The position numbers were made by a program, and so were the translations under genes. Under the pieces are notes generated by a model. It ran no database searches. It was not told the origin of the DNA and saw only the letters and a program-made list of their open reading frames with translations. Positions 22,985-35,039 of a stretch of DNA of 64,000 bases are shown here, piece by piece. Position 1 is the stretch's first letter; each line of letters starts with the position of its first letter. The stretch is from Dryococelus australis (lineage: Eukaryota > Arthropoda > Insecta > Phasmatodea > Phasmatidae). Location: the NCBI GenBank assembly GCA_029891345.1, contig CM057000.1, positions 127,199,338 through 127,263,337 of the forward strand. Direction: 5' to 3'.

Positions 22985-25900
22985 ATGGATGCTGTTTATC
23001 AGTGTAACTTGGCGAAGAAAAGGAAGACAAGCTATGAATCTTGTTGCTTTCTGTGCAACTCGTCATCGTCTGAGAAACTAGTATCCAAACCAACTAATGA
23101 TAGTTACAAGAAACTTGTTGACTGTATAACTGATCGAAAACATTACAGCGACAAGCAATGTGAAAATATCGTAAAACTGTTTGAAAAATGATTTCAGTGT
23201 AAGTTCTATGCAAAAACAAAATATCGCATGTCATAGATCGTGTTATCAACACATGACACATAAAAAGGATATTCAAACATAAAAAAGTACAATGAAATAT
23301 TAAATGAGTCATTGGAAGAGGCACATGCGATTACGTCTGAAAATAGTTCCATTAAATTTACGCGATCTAAAACGAGAAATCATGAAAAAGAAAACTGCTT
23401 TTTTTTTGTGACAGAGCAGGCTCTAAAAGAATAGAATTAAGGAAGGTGTCGACTATTACTGCTGGAAAAAAATTTGTGTCAGGCAATTGAACTAAGTAAT
23501 GTTGACATTTTCCGAGTATGGCTAAGCGAAGCAGTAGATACAAATGACGCTTCATGTAATTGATGTAATGTACCACACCAAATGTTGGACAAAACACGTA
23601 GCTAATGTCCTTCGATCAAAAGATACTGACATAGGACTAAAAAAACCCGAGACATAACAATGAGGTTGCTTCAATGGCAGCATCTGTAGAATATATAAAC
23701 ATACTGGAGCAGGGGCTGCCTTTAAGCAAATATTTAGCATGGATGTCTTGGAAGAGACATATTTAAATATTTGTTCTTGAAACAACGTACGAAATGAGGT
23801 TATGGCACGCACGCAACTGAAAGCTTCATTGAGAACATAACTATCCGGCAAAGATATTGAATTCTCTCATCCAAACCAGGTTAACAAATCGCAGAGAGTT
23901 TCAATAAAATGCACTAGAGACAAACTGGTAGCTGGAGCGGAAAGTAATGGGGATGAAATGATGAGAGAATTAAATGCATTGTTTGAATCTGCAAGTATTA
24001 TAAGAAGTCACATTTTGAAAGCAAAGTCATGGAAATGCGATGGCACTATTCAGAAAACGTCACAGAAATTATTCCACAAGTAATTCAAATGTTCTTCAAA
24101 TGGTGTATTGCAGGAAAAAGTAATGTATTTGAAGAAAGAAGGGCAAAGGACAAAGACGTAAAGAGACGAGCAAGCAATATGTCACAGATATTAATGTCAA
24201 ACAGTCTTTCTCGAAGGCAGGTAGAAAACAAACCAGCTTTAAATTGGAAACGCAACCGAGACTTACCACTCCAGATTGCTTGTGGTTTGACTATTCATAA
24301 AACAACATGTAGTAAATCTTTGATAAAACTCAGGTATTACTTAGGTTGCAGTATTAATTACTCACAAGTCCTAAGATTAGAAACAGATATTGCAAAAAGT
24401 GTTGTAAATATAATGAATGGAAATAATAGCATCTACATACCACCAGATTTGATACCTAATAGGTTTATACATTGTGCTATGGATAATGTTGACTTCTGTG
24501 AAGACACAATTGATGGGAGAAGGATATTTCGTGTAACAGCCATTACTGTGTACCAAGATATAAGAGAATCTGATCGAAATGCTCCAATATCCTTGGCCTC
24601 GTCAAAAAACATGTCATTAACATCTCTACGGGATGCCTTAACAAATATTATTTCATGTACAAAACCTCCGAACTGGAATACATGTTGTCCAGAACCTGTA
24701 GTTTCTGATATTATCCCTCAGTATGGTGTAACATTTAATAATGCAATATGTTGTGACAAAGTTTGCCTTCTTTTGAATGATGCCTTGAATGATGATAATA
24801 CAGCTATCTCCTCCCCTACACGGATTGGTTATAATAGCCTTTTAGGAGAGGTGTAATGTGTTCCTAGGGTATACTTGCGACCTGTTATTCCAGAGCCTCC
24901 AATCAGTAGTTCTGTACAACGAACTGTAATGAGGCTACTAGAAAAACTGAACTACTCCATTACTAAAACAACAAACAAAGTCATCGTTACAGCTGGCATG
25001 GCAATTGATAAATCTTTGAAACAGCTGGAAAGGGCAAAGGAAGATTGCAAAGGCAAATGGATATTAAAGACCGGAGAACTTCACATTATAATAGCTCAAC
25101 TCCGAACGATAGGTGAATTCATATGTGAAAGTGGAATACCTGAACTGTGGGTGGAATGCGATCTATACTCCTCAGTGAATACGAAACAAATTCTCGAAGC
25201 AATACAAGTAAGGACAGCAATTGAAGCCCATTTAACAACATCATCTGCATTACAGATTTTGCGTCTAGAAGAATTTGAAAAGGAAAAACCCAGGAAGGAT
25301 TTTCTTGTTACAGCCTCTACTACATGACTTGGCTGAGAGTTTGCAAGCTAACGATGAAACAAATATCAAGCAAACACATATTGGATAAGTCTCTTTCATT
25401 AAATTAAGTATGATAATTGAAGATATAAATAGATTTGTGAATTACAGAAAAGCAGTAGAGCCAGTCTTCAAGCTGGCATGTTCATATATGGATATGGTGA
25501 AATCTATGTTATGCTTCATCAGAGCAGTTAGAACATCAGATTGGAATCTCAGCCTGGTTTCTCTTAATGACTTCCTTAAATATTTATTTGCTCTTAATAG
25601 GCTCAAATATTCACGGATGATCTCCCCTTATCTTACTGAGATGGATGTATTAGAATCCACAGATCCAGCCATCTGGAAAAACTTCATGGAGGGCAAATGG
25701 GTTGTGAATCGTAATGTAGTGGCATTCTGCGCTCTAGGTGCTGATGAAGCCGAGCACCAGAACCGTAGGTTAAAAGTGCAAGGAGGACTGGTAGGTATAA
25801 CACTGAATGATAATGCAAGAAATCGTTTCTTCCTTGTAAATCCATAACTGAACAGAATATCAAACGAGACAGGAGCTTTGCTAGGGACGAAAACTGTTGG

Positions 25901-27776
25901 ACGGACAAAACAACATGGGCTTCTAGTTACAGCTTAAACACGCCAGGCTCGCAATGTGTCAAAACTAAAAGAAGTGTTTGAAAACTCCACCAACCCTTTC
26001 CAGTGTAAAAACAAGGAACTGACTCACATTCTTACTTAGCGAGTTTTCCCCACAGGATGTGCAAGATTTTGTAGGTAACATTTTAGAAATTAGTAAAAAA
26101 TTACAGGAGTCATTTCTCTCAGAGCGAGTAAATAGCAAAACTAGACAATTTTGGGGTCCAATGTAGAAATACCCCACAAAAACTTGTAGACAGTCAGCAA
26201 AAAAAGGTTAAAGTTGCCCTTAGAGATAAAATAGTATCTACGGAAACGGATGTCTCACTTCTGTCTAGGCTGTTGATCACATCACGAAGCAGAAATGGCA
26301 TAGATATCAATTTCAATCTAAGCAACTATGAATTTTCTGCATTTCCAAAATCATTGTTTGCTAATGATGAAAAAATGCATCACTTTTCAAATAAATCAAA
26401 ACTTGCAGGAATTTTGGAGTCGTCGCAATCAAAATTAGGACAGATTGATGATTATTCACCATCATTACATCCTAGAGAAATATCACAAGGATCAGGAGAA
26501 ATTGCAGCTATAATTGATGGCATTTATTTTATACATGCATACAATAAGCCTAACACCATCAAAACATGTGGCGATCTCGGCATACACTTTAGTAAGCGGA
26601 TTAATGCAAGATTCAGTCAGTAAAATGAAGTACATGTGGTGTTTGATACATACAAAGATGGATCTTTAAAAATGAAGCGAGAGTTTTTCGGCAACATGGC
26701 ACAGAACCTATCCGCTACCAAATCAAATCAGAAATGAAAGGTGACAAAATTTCAATGGAGAATTTGCTTACTCATAACAAAACTTAAAACGAACTTTCTG
26801 AGTTCCTATCTAATCACATAATTCAATATGGTGTGAGTAATATGAAAAACTGTATAGTTAGCTGGAGGGACAAAGTCTCATCAACAGATGGAACAGACGT
26901 TTCAATCCTTCAGACCACACAGGAAGAAGCAGATACAAAAATCATACTACACGGAGTGTACATGTCACATCACGGATTTAAAACAACTCACGTTTTTTCA
27001 CCTGACACAGATGTTCTGGTTTGGCATTAATGCGATTTTCCCAAATTACACCACAGTTTGGAATTTTCCTTGGCCAGGGAATGAAATATATTTGTTGACC
27101 TAGCTCCTATCCACAAGTCACTGGAATTACTTAAAGCTGCTGCTCTCCCAGGACTCCATGCGCTACCGGATTTTAATGGGACTGGATCATTTACCAACAA
27201 GGGGAAGCTTAAGTGGTGGAAAACATTCAATTCTGTTAATGATGACACCTTCTCTGCCAAACAATATCAGGAAAGCTTTGGAGTCATTTTTGTCAGTTGT
27301 ATATTCCAAAATTACAATGACAGATATTGAAGATGTACGATGGTGGCTTTTCACAAAAAAAATCGTGTCAAGATGAAAATATTCCACGCACAAAAGCAGC
27401 TCTAAATCCAGCGCTTTTAATAGCTCGCCTTCAGGCACTTGAGTGGAATCAAGATATAACTCCCCACTCAAATATACCGTCACCATCAAATTTTGGATGG
27501 AAGAATGTTTAAGGCACCTTCGAAACAATTGCATGTACGATAGCATGTGCTCCAGACCTTATAGCAGAACTTTGTAGCTGTACATGCTCCCAACATCATC
27601 GTTGTACACCATGTACCTATCTCACGTGTGGACTAAAGTGTACAGAAAAGTTTAGATGTGAAGGTGATCTGGAAATGTGTTACAATTCCAAGGAGATCGA
27701 CGATGACAATGTAGATGAATTGACTGGATCTTCTATAGAGAGTGAAGAAGAGTTTGGTGATAAAGATTATCATTAA
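22985..27776 (+). pseudogene. Broken EEADT/SPDTDV-family protein of the transposon
   Basis: Relic of a long protein resembling a family I know as multi-copy and uncharacterised in many metazoans. Order of recognisable parts: an N-terminal Cys module (CCFLC at 23039, ATG at 22985) then ACHRSCYQ one frame over (23226-23250). A middle segment at 24060-24856 has PLQIACGL, IHK and the acidic motif DNVDFCEDT. After an in-frame stop at 24854 the same frame continues to 25327 (KTGELH, IGEFICESGI). Next comes WVVNRN and AFCALGADEAEHQNRR, then GGLVGITLN (25410-25847), a segment at 26200-26620, then EEADTK (about 26923) and SPDTDVLVW (26998-27024). LPGLHALPDFNGTGSF follows at about 27150. A Cys-rich tail (CSCTCSQHHRC, CGLKCTEKFRC, MCYN) ends in an acidic stretch before a stop near 27776. 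At least six frame changes and several stops mean it cannot make the full protein. No introns are needed to order the parts. Confidence 0.75.
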
Positions 27777-28155
27777 TAGAAAGTAGACTATTTCTTAATA
27801 GATTTTCGGTTCAGTATTTGTAATTAATTTGGAGCTTTTACTATTCCTTACACTATGTAATTTAACACAAGAGTAATATTCTTTCTTAAATTTTTCTATA
27901 CTTGTATAACACTACAAACTGTTTCTCTTGTAAAACTTTTTCCTCTTGTTTCTTAGATTACTTTTTTATACAATACATATTCCTATCTATCAAACTGATT
28001 GAAAAGTTACATATAAAGTGACTTTAATATAAAGAAGAATACCTTACAATAAAATAAAAAAAGTCTGTAACATTACCGTAGCTTCCAAATGGAGAACAAA
28101 CACAACCAAAAAAAAAAATCGTTCCAAAAAACGGGATGTACTGTATTAAAGGTCA

Positions 28156-28441
28156 CTCGTACAAAAAAAAACCTAAAAACATGTTTTGTGTAAAATTTTA
28201 CACAAAATATTTTTTGCTCTCGGTACCTTTGTCATACCCTTTGTATTTTCCTAGAAAAACAGGAAAAACCACTATTGGGTATGGCAGAGTGGCGGCCATT
28301 TTGTTTTTATGTATAACTTTAATGGGCCACCTATGGTAATCTCCCACCATTGCATTATTGATTCTCCATAAAATAATGAAGAGAATGGCACCACTGCCAT
28401 GCTTGAATCATTAAATTTCCCACGTATGTACATTTGAAACG
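28156..28441 (-). repeat. Right terminal inverted repeat of the transposon
   Basis: Inverted partner of 22484-22780. It reads outward from CGTACAAAAAAAAACC to CATGCTTGAATCATTAAATT, TCCCACGTATGTACATTTG and GAAAC. The polyadenylation-like AATAAA at 28048 lies just inside it. Confidence 0.8.
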
Positions 28442-28493
28442 CAACTATTCCCTTGCATTCCTGCGCTGCTCCATACTCACTTCACTCTCGTTA
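28441..28493 (+). mobile_element. tRNA-derived SINE, 3' part (interrupted)
   Basis: ATTCCCTTGCATTCCTGCGC then TGCTCCATACTCACTTCACT matches the body of the SINE at 31055-31105 (CGGCGCTGCTCCATACTAAC). It completes the copy broken at 22484. Confidence 0.6.
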
Positions 28494-28920
28494 TAGGCTA
28501 TTCACGGAAAAATTTGCACTTTTGAAAGCCCTGTATAAGATCTACTTGTATTCACATTGTGTGTTCTCCCGCCTTATGTGAAATTAACATTACAATGGGC
28601 CTCGTCACTTAATTCATTTGTCGGTCAGGTGAGATTGTAAAATTATTAGGAAAGTAAATATTTTAAAAATATTCTCATTTTTACACTTCAGCACATTAAA
28701 AAGAAACAGAAAGCGATAGAAATAACTTAAGTTATCAGAAATGGTTACCTGGCACTTTTTATTCGACGTTAAGATATGGAACTAGTTTCCCCTACACCGT
28801 TGCCAACTTTACTGGACGTGTGTCACTCAGTGCGCCGGTTAAAATGTATGCAAGTATAGGAGCAGTGACTTTTCTCTTATGTTGATTTCAAAAGTGCTCA
28901 CTTTATTGTGAACAGCCTTT
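28494..28920 (-). mobile_element. MITE-1 copy
   Basis: Left end TAGGCTATTCACGG, right end AAAGTGCTCACTTTATTGTG then AACAGCCTT. Reverse orientation. It directly follows the SINE tail. Confidence 0.8.
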
Positions 28921-28929
28921 AGCTTTCAA

Positions 28930-29819
28930 CACTGTACATTTTTTTGTACTTTTACGAGGAAAATAGTTGGAAACCCAGTTTCCAAGGAAATCCTTTGTAA
29001 AACTACGAAGAGTTTTCTTGTAAAATTTGCAAAACATATGTTTTTAATATTACAAAGGATAGCCTTGTATTGCAACTTACATTATTGAGAAGTTTACATA
29101 AAAATTGTATATTTTTTTCTTCCAGAAACAAATGTGATGAATTTATAACATATAATAACTGAAAAAAATATTAAAAAATATAACTTACGAAAAAAAAAGT
29201 TGTCATGCCAGCACGAGTTTTAGAATCCGCGCACTTTGTATCACAAGCACGCGGCGTTAACCACAAGAACAGCTTGACGATAAACATACTGTTTATAGTT
29301 ATGGTAAATAGAATATTCAGGAACACACAAAATATTTTGAAAGTTATTGACTTAAGAAGAATGCGTTTATTTCATTTTAATAGTTCTGTTATTGCGTCGA
29401 GACATTTGGACGGCTCTTAACAATGAGAACTTGAGATCCGATTTAAGTTTCCCGTGTAGCTAGATTGAGTAATACCGACACGTTTTATTTAAATTGTTGT
29501 TTTATTGTTATTATTTGAGTTGTTTTAAGTGTCTTACGTCATTAAAACTTGCAGTACATCAATTTTTGCATGCAACTGCACTTCACACATCACCCATAGT
29601 TTTTGGCGCAAACAGCTGTATACGGTTTTGTGTTGTCGAGTGTCCGCCATTTTGAGAAGCTCAAGGATATGGATCAGTATAGTGCAAAGATTCCTCGAGG
29701 TATACTACAAACACGACCCTTGTAGTTTTACAAGAGAAATCTTTTGTATTGTTACCAGCGTTTGTAAAATTACAAAAATCTTTTTCAGTAAAAATTACAC
29801 TTTTTTTTTTTTTACAGTG
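28930..29819. mobile_element. 890 bp element with CACTG ends
   Basis: Left end CACTGTACATTTTTTTGTAC and right end, read inverted, CACTGTAAAAAAAAAAAAAG. Both arms contain repeated TTGTAAAACTACAA / CTTGTAAAA steps in mirrored order. No transposase frame is present. CACTR ends are known for the CACTA/Chapaev group, but I cannot assign it from so little. It starts 10 bp after MITE-1. Confidence 0.5.
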
Positions 29820-30880
29820 AAGAACTCGATGTCGAGAGTCAATCGAATCTCTCCACTCCCCTTAAATAGTTTCGTGGTGAAACGTGTATTTAAATCACTC
29901 TGCAGCGTGGTTCTCGCGCGTGGTGTGATGAGCCGGCGAGTACATTTTCCGCGCGTTTAGCATCGGCTTCTCGTCGCACCGAGTAGAGAACCTCCTAACC
30001 TCACCTTAATCTCATTAACCCGCCGTGGGATTAGCACCTCATTTTCCCCGCGGTTTTGTCATTACGCCCAGCAATTTTCATCGCAATAACGAGCGCCATC
30101 TAATCATGGCGTCATACCTTATTCTTCCGCGCCGTATCGCTCTAACAAAATTATGTAGGCTACCTGCCACACCTTTAACTCCGAGTACTTCACAAATCCT
30201 GATTCAGCGTTTATAGTTTTCGTAGGAACTAACCTCATAGAACATGGTCTAATAGGTAAAGATACACCACGCACCAGCTTGCTCGCATATTATAATAAGA
30301 AATATTTTAAGCCATTTCTACCTAAATCATTCCGATTTATACTATATAGCTTCATCAGTTTAAAAAATTGTAAACTCGAACTCAGTTAGGTTTTTGCATA
30401 ATACACAATAGAAACTCGCATTAATAAACAGGTATACAAACATCATTTTTCGAAACTCGTTGTGTCAAAGTATACAACCACAGTTTGCATAATCAAAACA
30501 TTTTCAGATTTTGAAGGAAAAAAAAAACCATATTTTATTGACTTTTTAGATTCTCAGCCAGAGAAAATTTAATCGCCATTACTTGAATATATATTCCATG
30601 CATTAACAATATTTTCCCCCAAACAGAATAGTTAATTATGCACTGTTTGTCAAAATGGTCTCACATCTACTGAGATTGAGAATTGATCAAACATAAAGTC
30701 GTCATATATCTGTCAACAATTTATAACGCTTTCGATTCCCCCCTGTATACACGCGGCTCTGAAGAATTCCTGAAAGACACTTTATGCTCAATCTCCATCT
30801 ATTTTTTTAATCTAATTTTTATTCACAAAGTGACTTAAAAGAATAAACACGTATTCTGATGGCGTGAATCCTGGACATCT
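29820..30880. other. No recognised feature
   Basis: A mildly GC-rich part at 29870-30070 is followed by AT-rich DNA. Nothing is supported. Confidence 0.45.
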
Positions 30881-31131
30881 GCGGCCGGCGGTGGTGTAAT
30901 GTCTAGTCTACTCGCCTTCCACGTAGGCATAATACTTCCACGTAGGCATAATCGGGCTCAATTCCTAGCAGGGAAGTTCCCGGATTTCCGTATGTGGGAA
31001 TCGTGCCAGACGATGACGCTGGTCGGCGGGTTTTCTCGAGGATCTCCCTTTCCCCGGCCCTTTCATCCCGGCGCTGCTCCATACTAACATCGCTTCACCC
31101 TCAACGGCTCCCAAGACTTCGATGTTAACCC
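30881..31131 (+). mobile_element. tRNA-derived SINE
   Basis: Head GGCCGGCGGTGGTGTAATGT (A-box region) with a worn B box (CGGGCTCAATTCC). The body has TATGTGGGAATCGTGCCAGA, GTCGGCGGGTTTTCTCGAGG, CCCGGCCCTTTCATCCCGGC and GCTGCTCCATACTAACATCG. There is a small internal duplication (CTTCCACGTAGGCATAAT) at 30918-30954. No poly-A tail is obvious. Confidence 0.7.
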
Positions 31132-31351
31132 CTTAACATATTATCCCGAGCTTATTAGTTCGCGTCTAACGTGTTGCAGAATGTGTGGAATCATGTTCGG
31201 TGCTGTGCAAGACCAGACACGAGCTACAATACGGTCATAGACTTCCTCTGGGTAGCTCTGTTGGTTGTTGCTGACACCACCGGATGGGTATTTTTGTAAT
31301 TGGTTGCCTCTTGTGCCATTGATATACTAAAACCCTTTCCATAGGTCCCAG

Positions 31352-31730
31352 AGTCAATAGCATAATAACATAGCCGACTTTGGGTTATCGGGATCCAGCT
31401 CTAATCCTGGACCATGTGTATCGATTTGGCATACCGTTTGCTTATAAAACCAATATAGCCGCCAAAAATCTATCCTCGAGAAGCGAGCCTCCCAAATCAC
31501 ACCTAATTGGCTGAAAATTGCCTTCCGGCGGCTCGTTTTTGCATGTGGGAGGATCGGTGCTTTTTGAGGGGAAACGGGAATTTTTGGGGAAAAGGGAATT
31601 TTTAAGGAAAAAGGGAAATTTTGAGAGGAAAAATGGCCACCGGGGGATCGGAATGACAGAGCGTGAGCAGCTCCGAGCTCCAATACCAGATCACGATAGT
31701 CCAAAGTCGGCTATATTATTCTACTGTCAA
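31352..31730. mobile_element. Short TIR element related to the long inverted-repeat family
   Basis: The ends AATAACATAGCCGACTTTGG and CCAAAGTCGGCTATATTATT are inverted repeats extending about 50 bp. The interior contains a ladder of GGAATTTTTGGGGAAAAGGG-type steps and CGGAATGACAGAGCGTGAGC. It matches the outer arms of the element at 32904-37618 and the fragment at 12400. Confidence 0.6.
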
Positions 31731-32089
31731 TTATTTCAGAGAATTCCGTAAGTTCGTTTCACGTCATGAAATTCCTCTTTTGCAACCCTTTGAATGGAAA
31801 TCGAATGTGTACGTTAAGGGATTAAGAGCCACCCAAATATCTTCGCGTACTCCGGTGTCTGGAGGGTAGATAGTTATTTCATATCAGGTCACTCACCTAT
31901 TGTTTCGTAATTTTTGACGCATGAATCTCGGCGTTGTCTGCCAAGAACGAATGAGTATATCCATTGACCAATGACAGCTGCTTTTACACAACTTTTTGTG
32001 CCAGTGTCCACACGCGTGGATGGAAACAACAGTCATGGCATCACAAAAAGGAACGAATATGGAAAGCGCCTAGTGCTGGTCACGATGAA

Positions 32090-32445
32090 TTGAACACTTT
32101 TAAAATAAACACTTGAAAAATGTCACTACCCCGATCTACATATATATTTAACGGAGGGAATGTAGTTCAGTGTATTAACGTTAAATAAAAAGTACGATAA
32201 ATGCATTTGTGAATACCGAAATTATATATTCTGCTTTCGGTTTTTTTTCAATGCACATAGGTGTATGTATTCATAAATGAGTAAAATATGTACTTTTCAC
32301 ATAACATCACATTTTCACTTGACCGACGCGTGAATAAAGTAGTCAGGTCCGTCACAATGTTAAATTTACAAGTCGTGCAAGCATATTCAATGCATCTGCA
32401 AGTAGATCGTAAGCAGGGCTTACAACAGCGCTCTAGTAGTGCAAC
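32090..32445 (+). mobile_element. MITE-1 copy, degraded
   Basis: Forward orientation. Both ends are worn (GAACACTTTTAAAATAA at left, CGTAAGCAGGGCTTACAACA at right), but the core CACTTGACCGACGCGTGAAT is intact. Confidence 0.6.
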
Positions 32446-34515
32446 TGCGTAGTTGATTATCGAAATATTGTCCATTACATTCTTTACATATTAGTGCTGT
32501 TATACGTCGAGCATCTGTCTTTATAGCATGAGGTTCGTCTGGAGGCATATACAGAAAGGGTGCGAACACAAGAACATAAATTTTCCTTTGAACATGTGTC
32601 CCCCCTGTCACGAGCATTCTTTGTATTGAACACGCCAAAAATTCAGACCATCCACTGCTGAAAAGAAGAAGAACATATATACCCCGTCGCTGTAGTGCGT
32701 GATACCAGCATGCTTGCAATAAGAAGTCGGAATATTGGAACTACACGGGTACACATATTAGTTTGGCATGGCTTGATGTTTTGTCCGTAGAAACGCACAT
32801 TAATTTCTCCATGTGCCCACTATTTTATAAGATCAAACAAAAGTCGCTTAGTCCGTTCATGGGATTTGAGTTTATTGAAAATGAAAAAGGGGTGAAAAAA
32901 GTGTTAGTAAATTGATTATCTTCGTTTGGGCACAACGGAACACGGGATCTGAGTTCGCAGACGTTCGTGCTCTGTCATTACGGTCCCCCCAGTAGCCATA
33001 TTGTCCGCCATGTTGGATGTATGTGACCTTGATTCCAGTGACCTTTAACCTTGAAAACCTTAAAAAATGTTTTAAAAATGTATATAATAAAGTTCAAATA
33101 ATTTATTAAAATTATTAAAACTTATAAAGAAGATTATTATTAAAAATTACTAAAATATTATTAACATATTTATAGTTAAAACATTTTTCATTAAATACTT
33201 ATTTTAAAAAATTACAATTCTCAAGGTACCCCAGCCTCAAGCCCAACAGACGACTGAACCCCACCACAAATTGCTACTGGCTGTTTAGTCGATAGGTGTT
33301 GTTAATGGCAAAATACATAAAAATTATATTGAATTATATTAATAATACATAGTGTCATCAACTTGTGGCACTTTTGCATCCAGATATTACGTGATACTGC
33401 ACCCTTGAAAATGCCTGATAAAATATATAGCTCTTCAGAGAGCTTCCTTAGAAAAACGTCCAAAATTGAATACTGATATTATTTGTATTGAAATTTTAAT
33501 TAATATTAATTAATTGTTATTTTACATTAAATACATGTAAAAGTTAGGAACACAGACGTCATCACCTCCCTCTCCCTGTGATCAATTTAACACATCCAAA
33601 AGGAAAATTATATTGGCTATGGTGGTGGATCATGGTTTATGTTGGCTAACATTTCTATAGTTGCGTATTAAAGCATTTTGCTGCTGGTACGGTTGCAAAT
33701 AGCTTGGCCGGATGTTGTTATCAGCCGAAGTTGATATGCGCCTCGCTGGGTCTCGGCGCTCTGCTGTGGCCGTATGTAGCTTGGTGATAAGGGTCACATA
33801 TATGCGTTCTATCATATGCAGCCATCTTGGTGATTTTTTGTAATTTGTTTATACATAGATTCAGGACGCCATATTGGATTTCATGTGTTTACTTTCACAT
33901 CACCAAGCTCGAGCTAGTTAATTTACCCACCAGAGAGCTGCCGATTTAACCACCAGGTGGTAGACATATTTCTTTACGTTTTCAAAGTATAGTGGGTGCA
34001 GTTGGCGCCTACCATACTGGATTCTGTTTTCGATATTCAGATAGTGCTAGTTTCTCGATTATGCAGCATGCTATCGGTGGAATTGCCCATTCCTGCAAAG
34101 TACATAAAGAGTCATATCATATTTTTTTTGTTTTATTCTTCAATGTAAGTATTTTTATTTATGATTATATTATATTAAATGGAGGGGTTTTTAAGATAAA
34201 TAGAACACAGCATTTTTTAAAGCAGTTTTAGTCAATAACGTAAGCCATACGAAAATACATACGGATTGAGAATTTAAGTTTAACACTTCGTTTTGTGCTG
34301 CATTGGAAGGCACTGTTCCCCAGTAAGTCCTGATTTCCATGGGTAATCGGTATAATGCTTAAGAACAATGTTTGAAGAAATGAACTTTGTACCCATGCGA
34401 ATTAATCTGTGATTGCTCTAATCTTGAAAATTTTTTACGTAGTAACAATGTGAAATATCGCTAGTTTCGTCCTTCACCATCAGAAGATCGATATGTTCAG
34501 GGTTCTCGTTATTAG

Positions 34516-34716
34516 TCACTTGTGTTGGCACCACTTTCCGCTAGCATTCAGCGAGTACACATTTACAGACACGCCAGGGTTATTGTTCTCAGAGAACCTT
34601 ATTTGCTGTAGAGGAGTCGGAAAATCCAGTCCGTTAAAATCAAACTTTTCTTCCACCTCAGCATTCCTCTTGTCCACACGCTGCGGATTTGATAACTTAA
34701 CAAATCCAACCAACAC
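34516..34716 (-). pseudogene. DNA polymerase B-associated N-terminal fragment, left arm
   Basis: About 66 codons open on the minus strand, reading NPQRVDKR, FDFNGLDFPTPLQQI and then NNPGVSVNVYSLN. The pattern F-x-G-I-x-FP followed by N-x-x-I-S-V-N-V-F/Y resembles the conserved block upstream of the polymerase in ORFs of Polinton-like elements and bidnaviruses in arthropod genomes. That is from memory and unverified. It is only a fragment. No exonuclease or polymerase motif is present, so it has no replication function. It faces outward from the element's centre. Confidence 0.4.
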
Positions 34717-35039
34717 TTACCACTTGAAACTTTGTTTTGTCTTAGTTGTGGGGATTAATTACGGTACATTTGTGTTTGATATATTCCGGGAGGTCACCAT
34801 ATCTCTATAGCTGCGAAGGTCTATCTTCTATGTTACTTGGAGGAATCCCCTTGCACATATTCATATGCACCCTTAGACCATCCATCCGTGAAATCGACAT
34901 ACCACTCTTCGATCACGTGTACCTTATTTGGGCGGGGCTCTTTGTACAACCATATCTACAATGTCCTCGGGCACTGCTGCTGCAAGTAAAGGTCTTTTCA
35001 CAGAAGCGACACTTGTAATATCGGAATGGCTCAGCAGAT

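Larger units (their letters stand above)
22484..28441 (+). mobile_element. About 6 kb DNA transposon with long TIRs and one coding relic
   Basis: Bounded by inverted repeats of about 290 bp (separate entries). They enclose a single multi-kilobase coding relic on the plus strand (22985-27776), a polyadenylation signal at 28048, and no other recognisable gene. The termini align by eye at roughly three-quarters identity, and both flanks are pieces of one SINE. Together these show that the unit moved as a DNA element. The protein is not a DDE transposase, hAT, piggyBac or Harbinger type that I recognise. The target duplication is not clear because the SINE at the junction is diverged. Confidence 0.8.

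Noticed and set aside
22484-28441. A definite target-site duplication for the 6 kb transposon
   Set aside because: Sequences just outside the outermost matching bases do not repeat convincingly, and the host SINE is too diverged at the junction to decide by eye.
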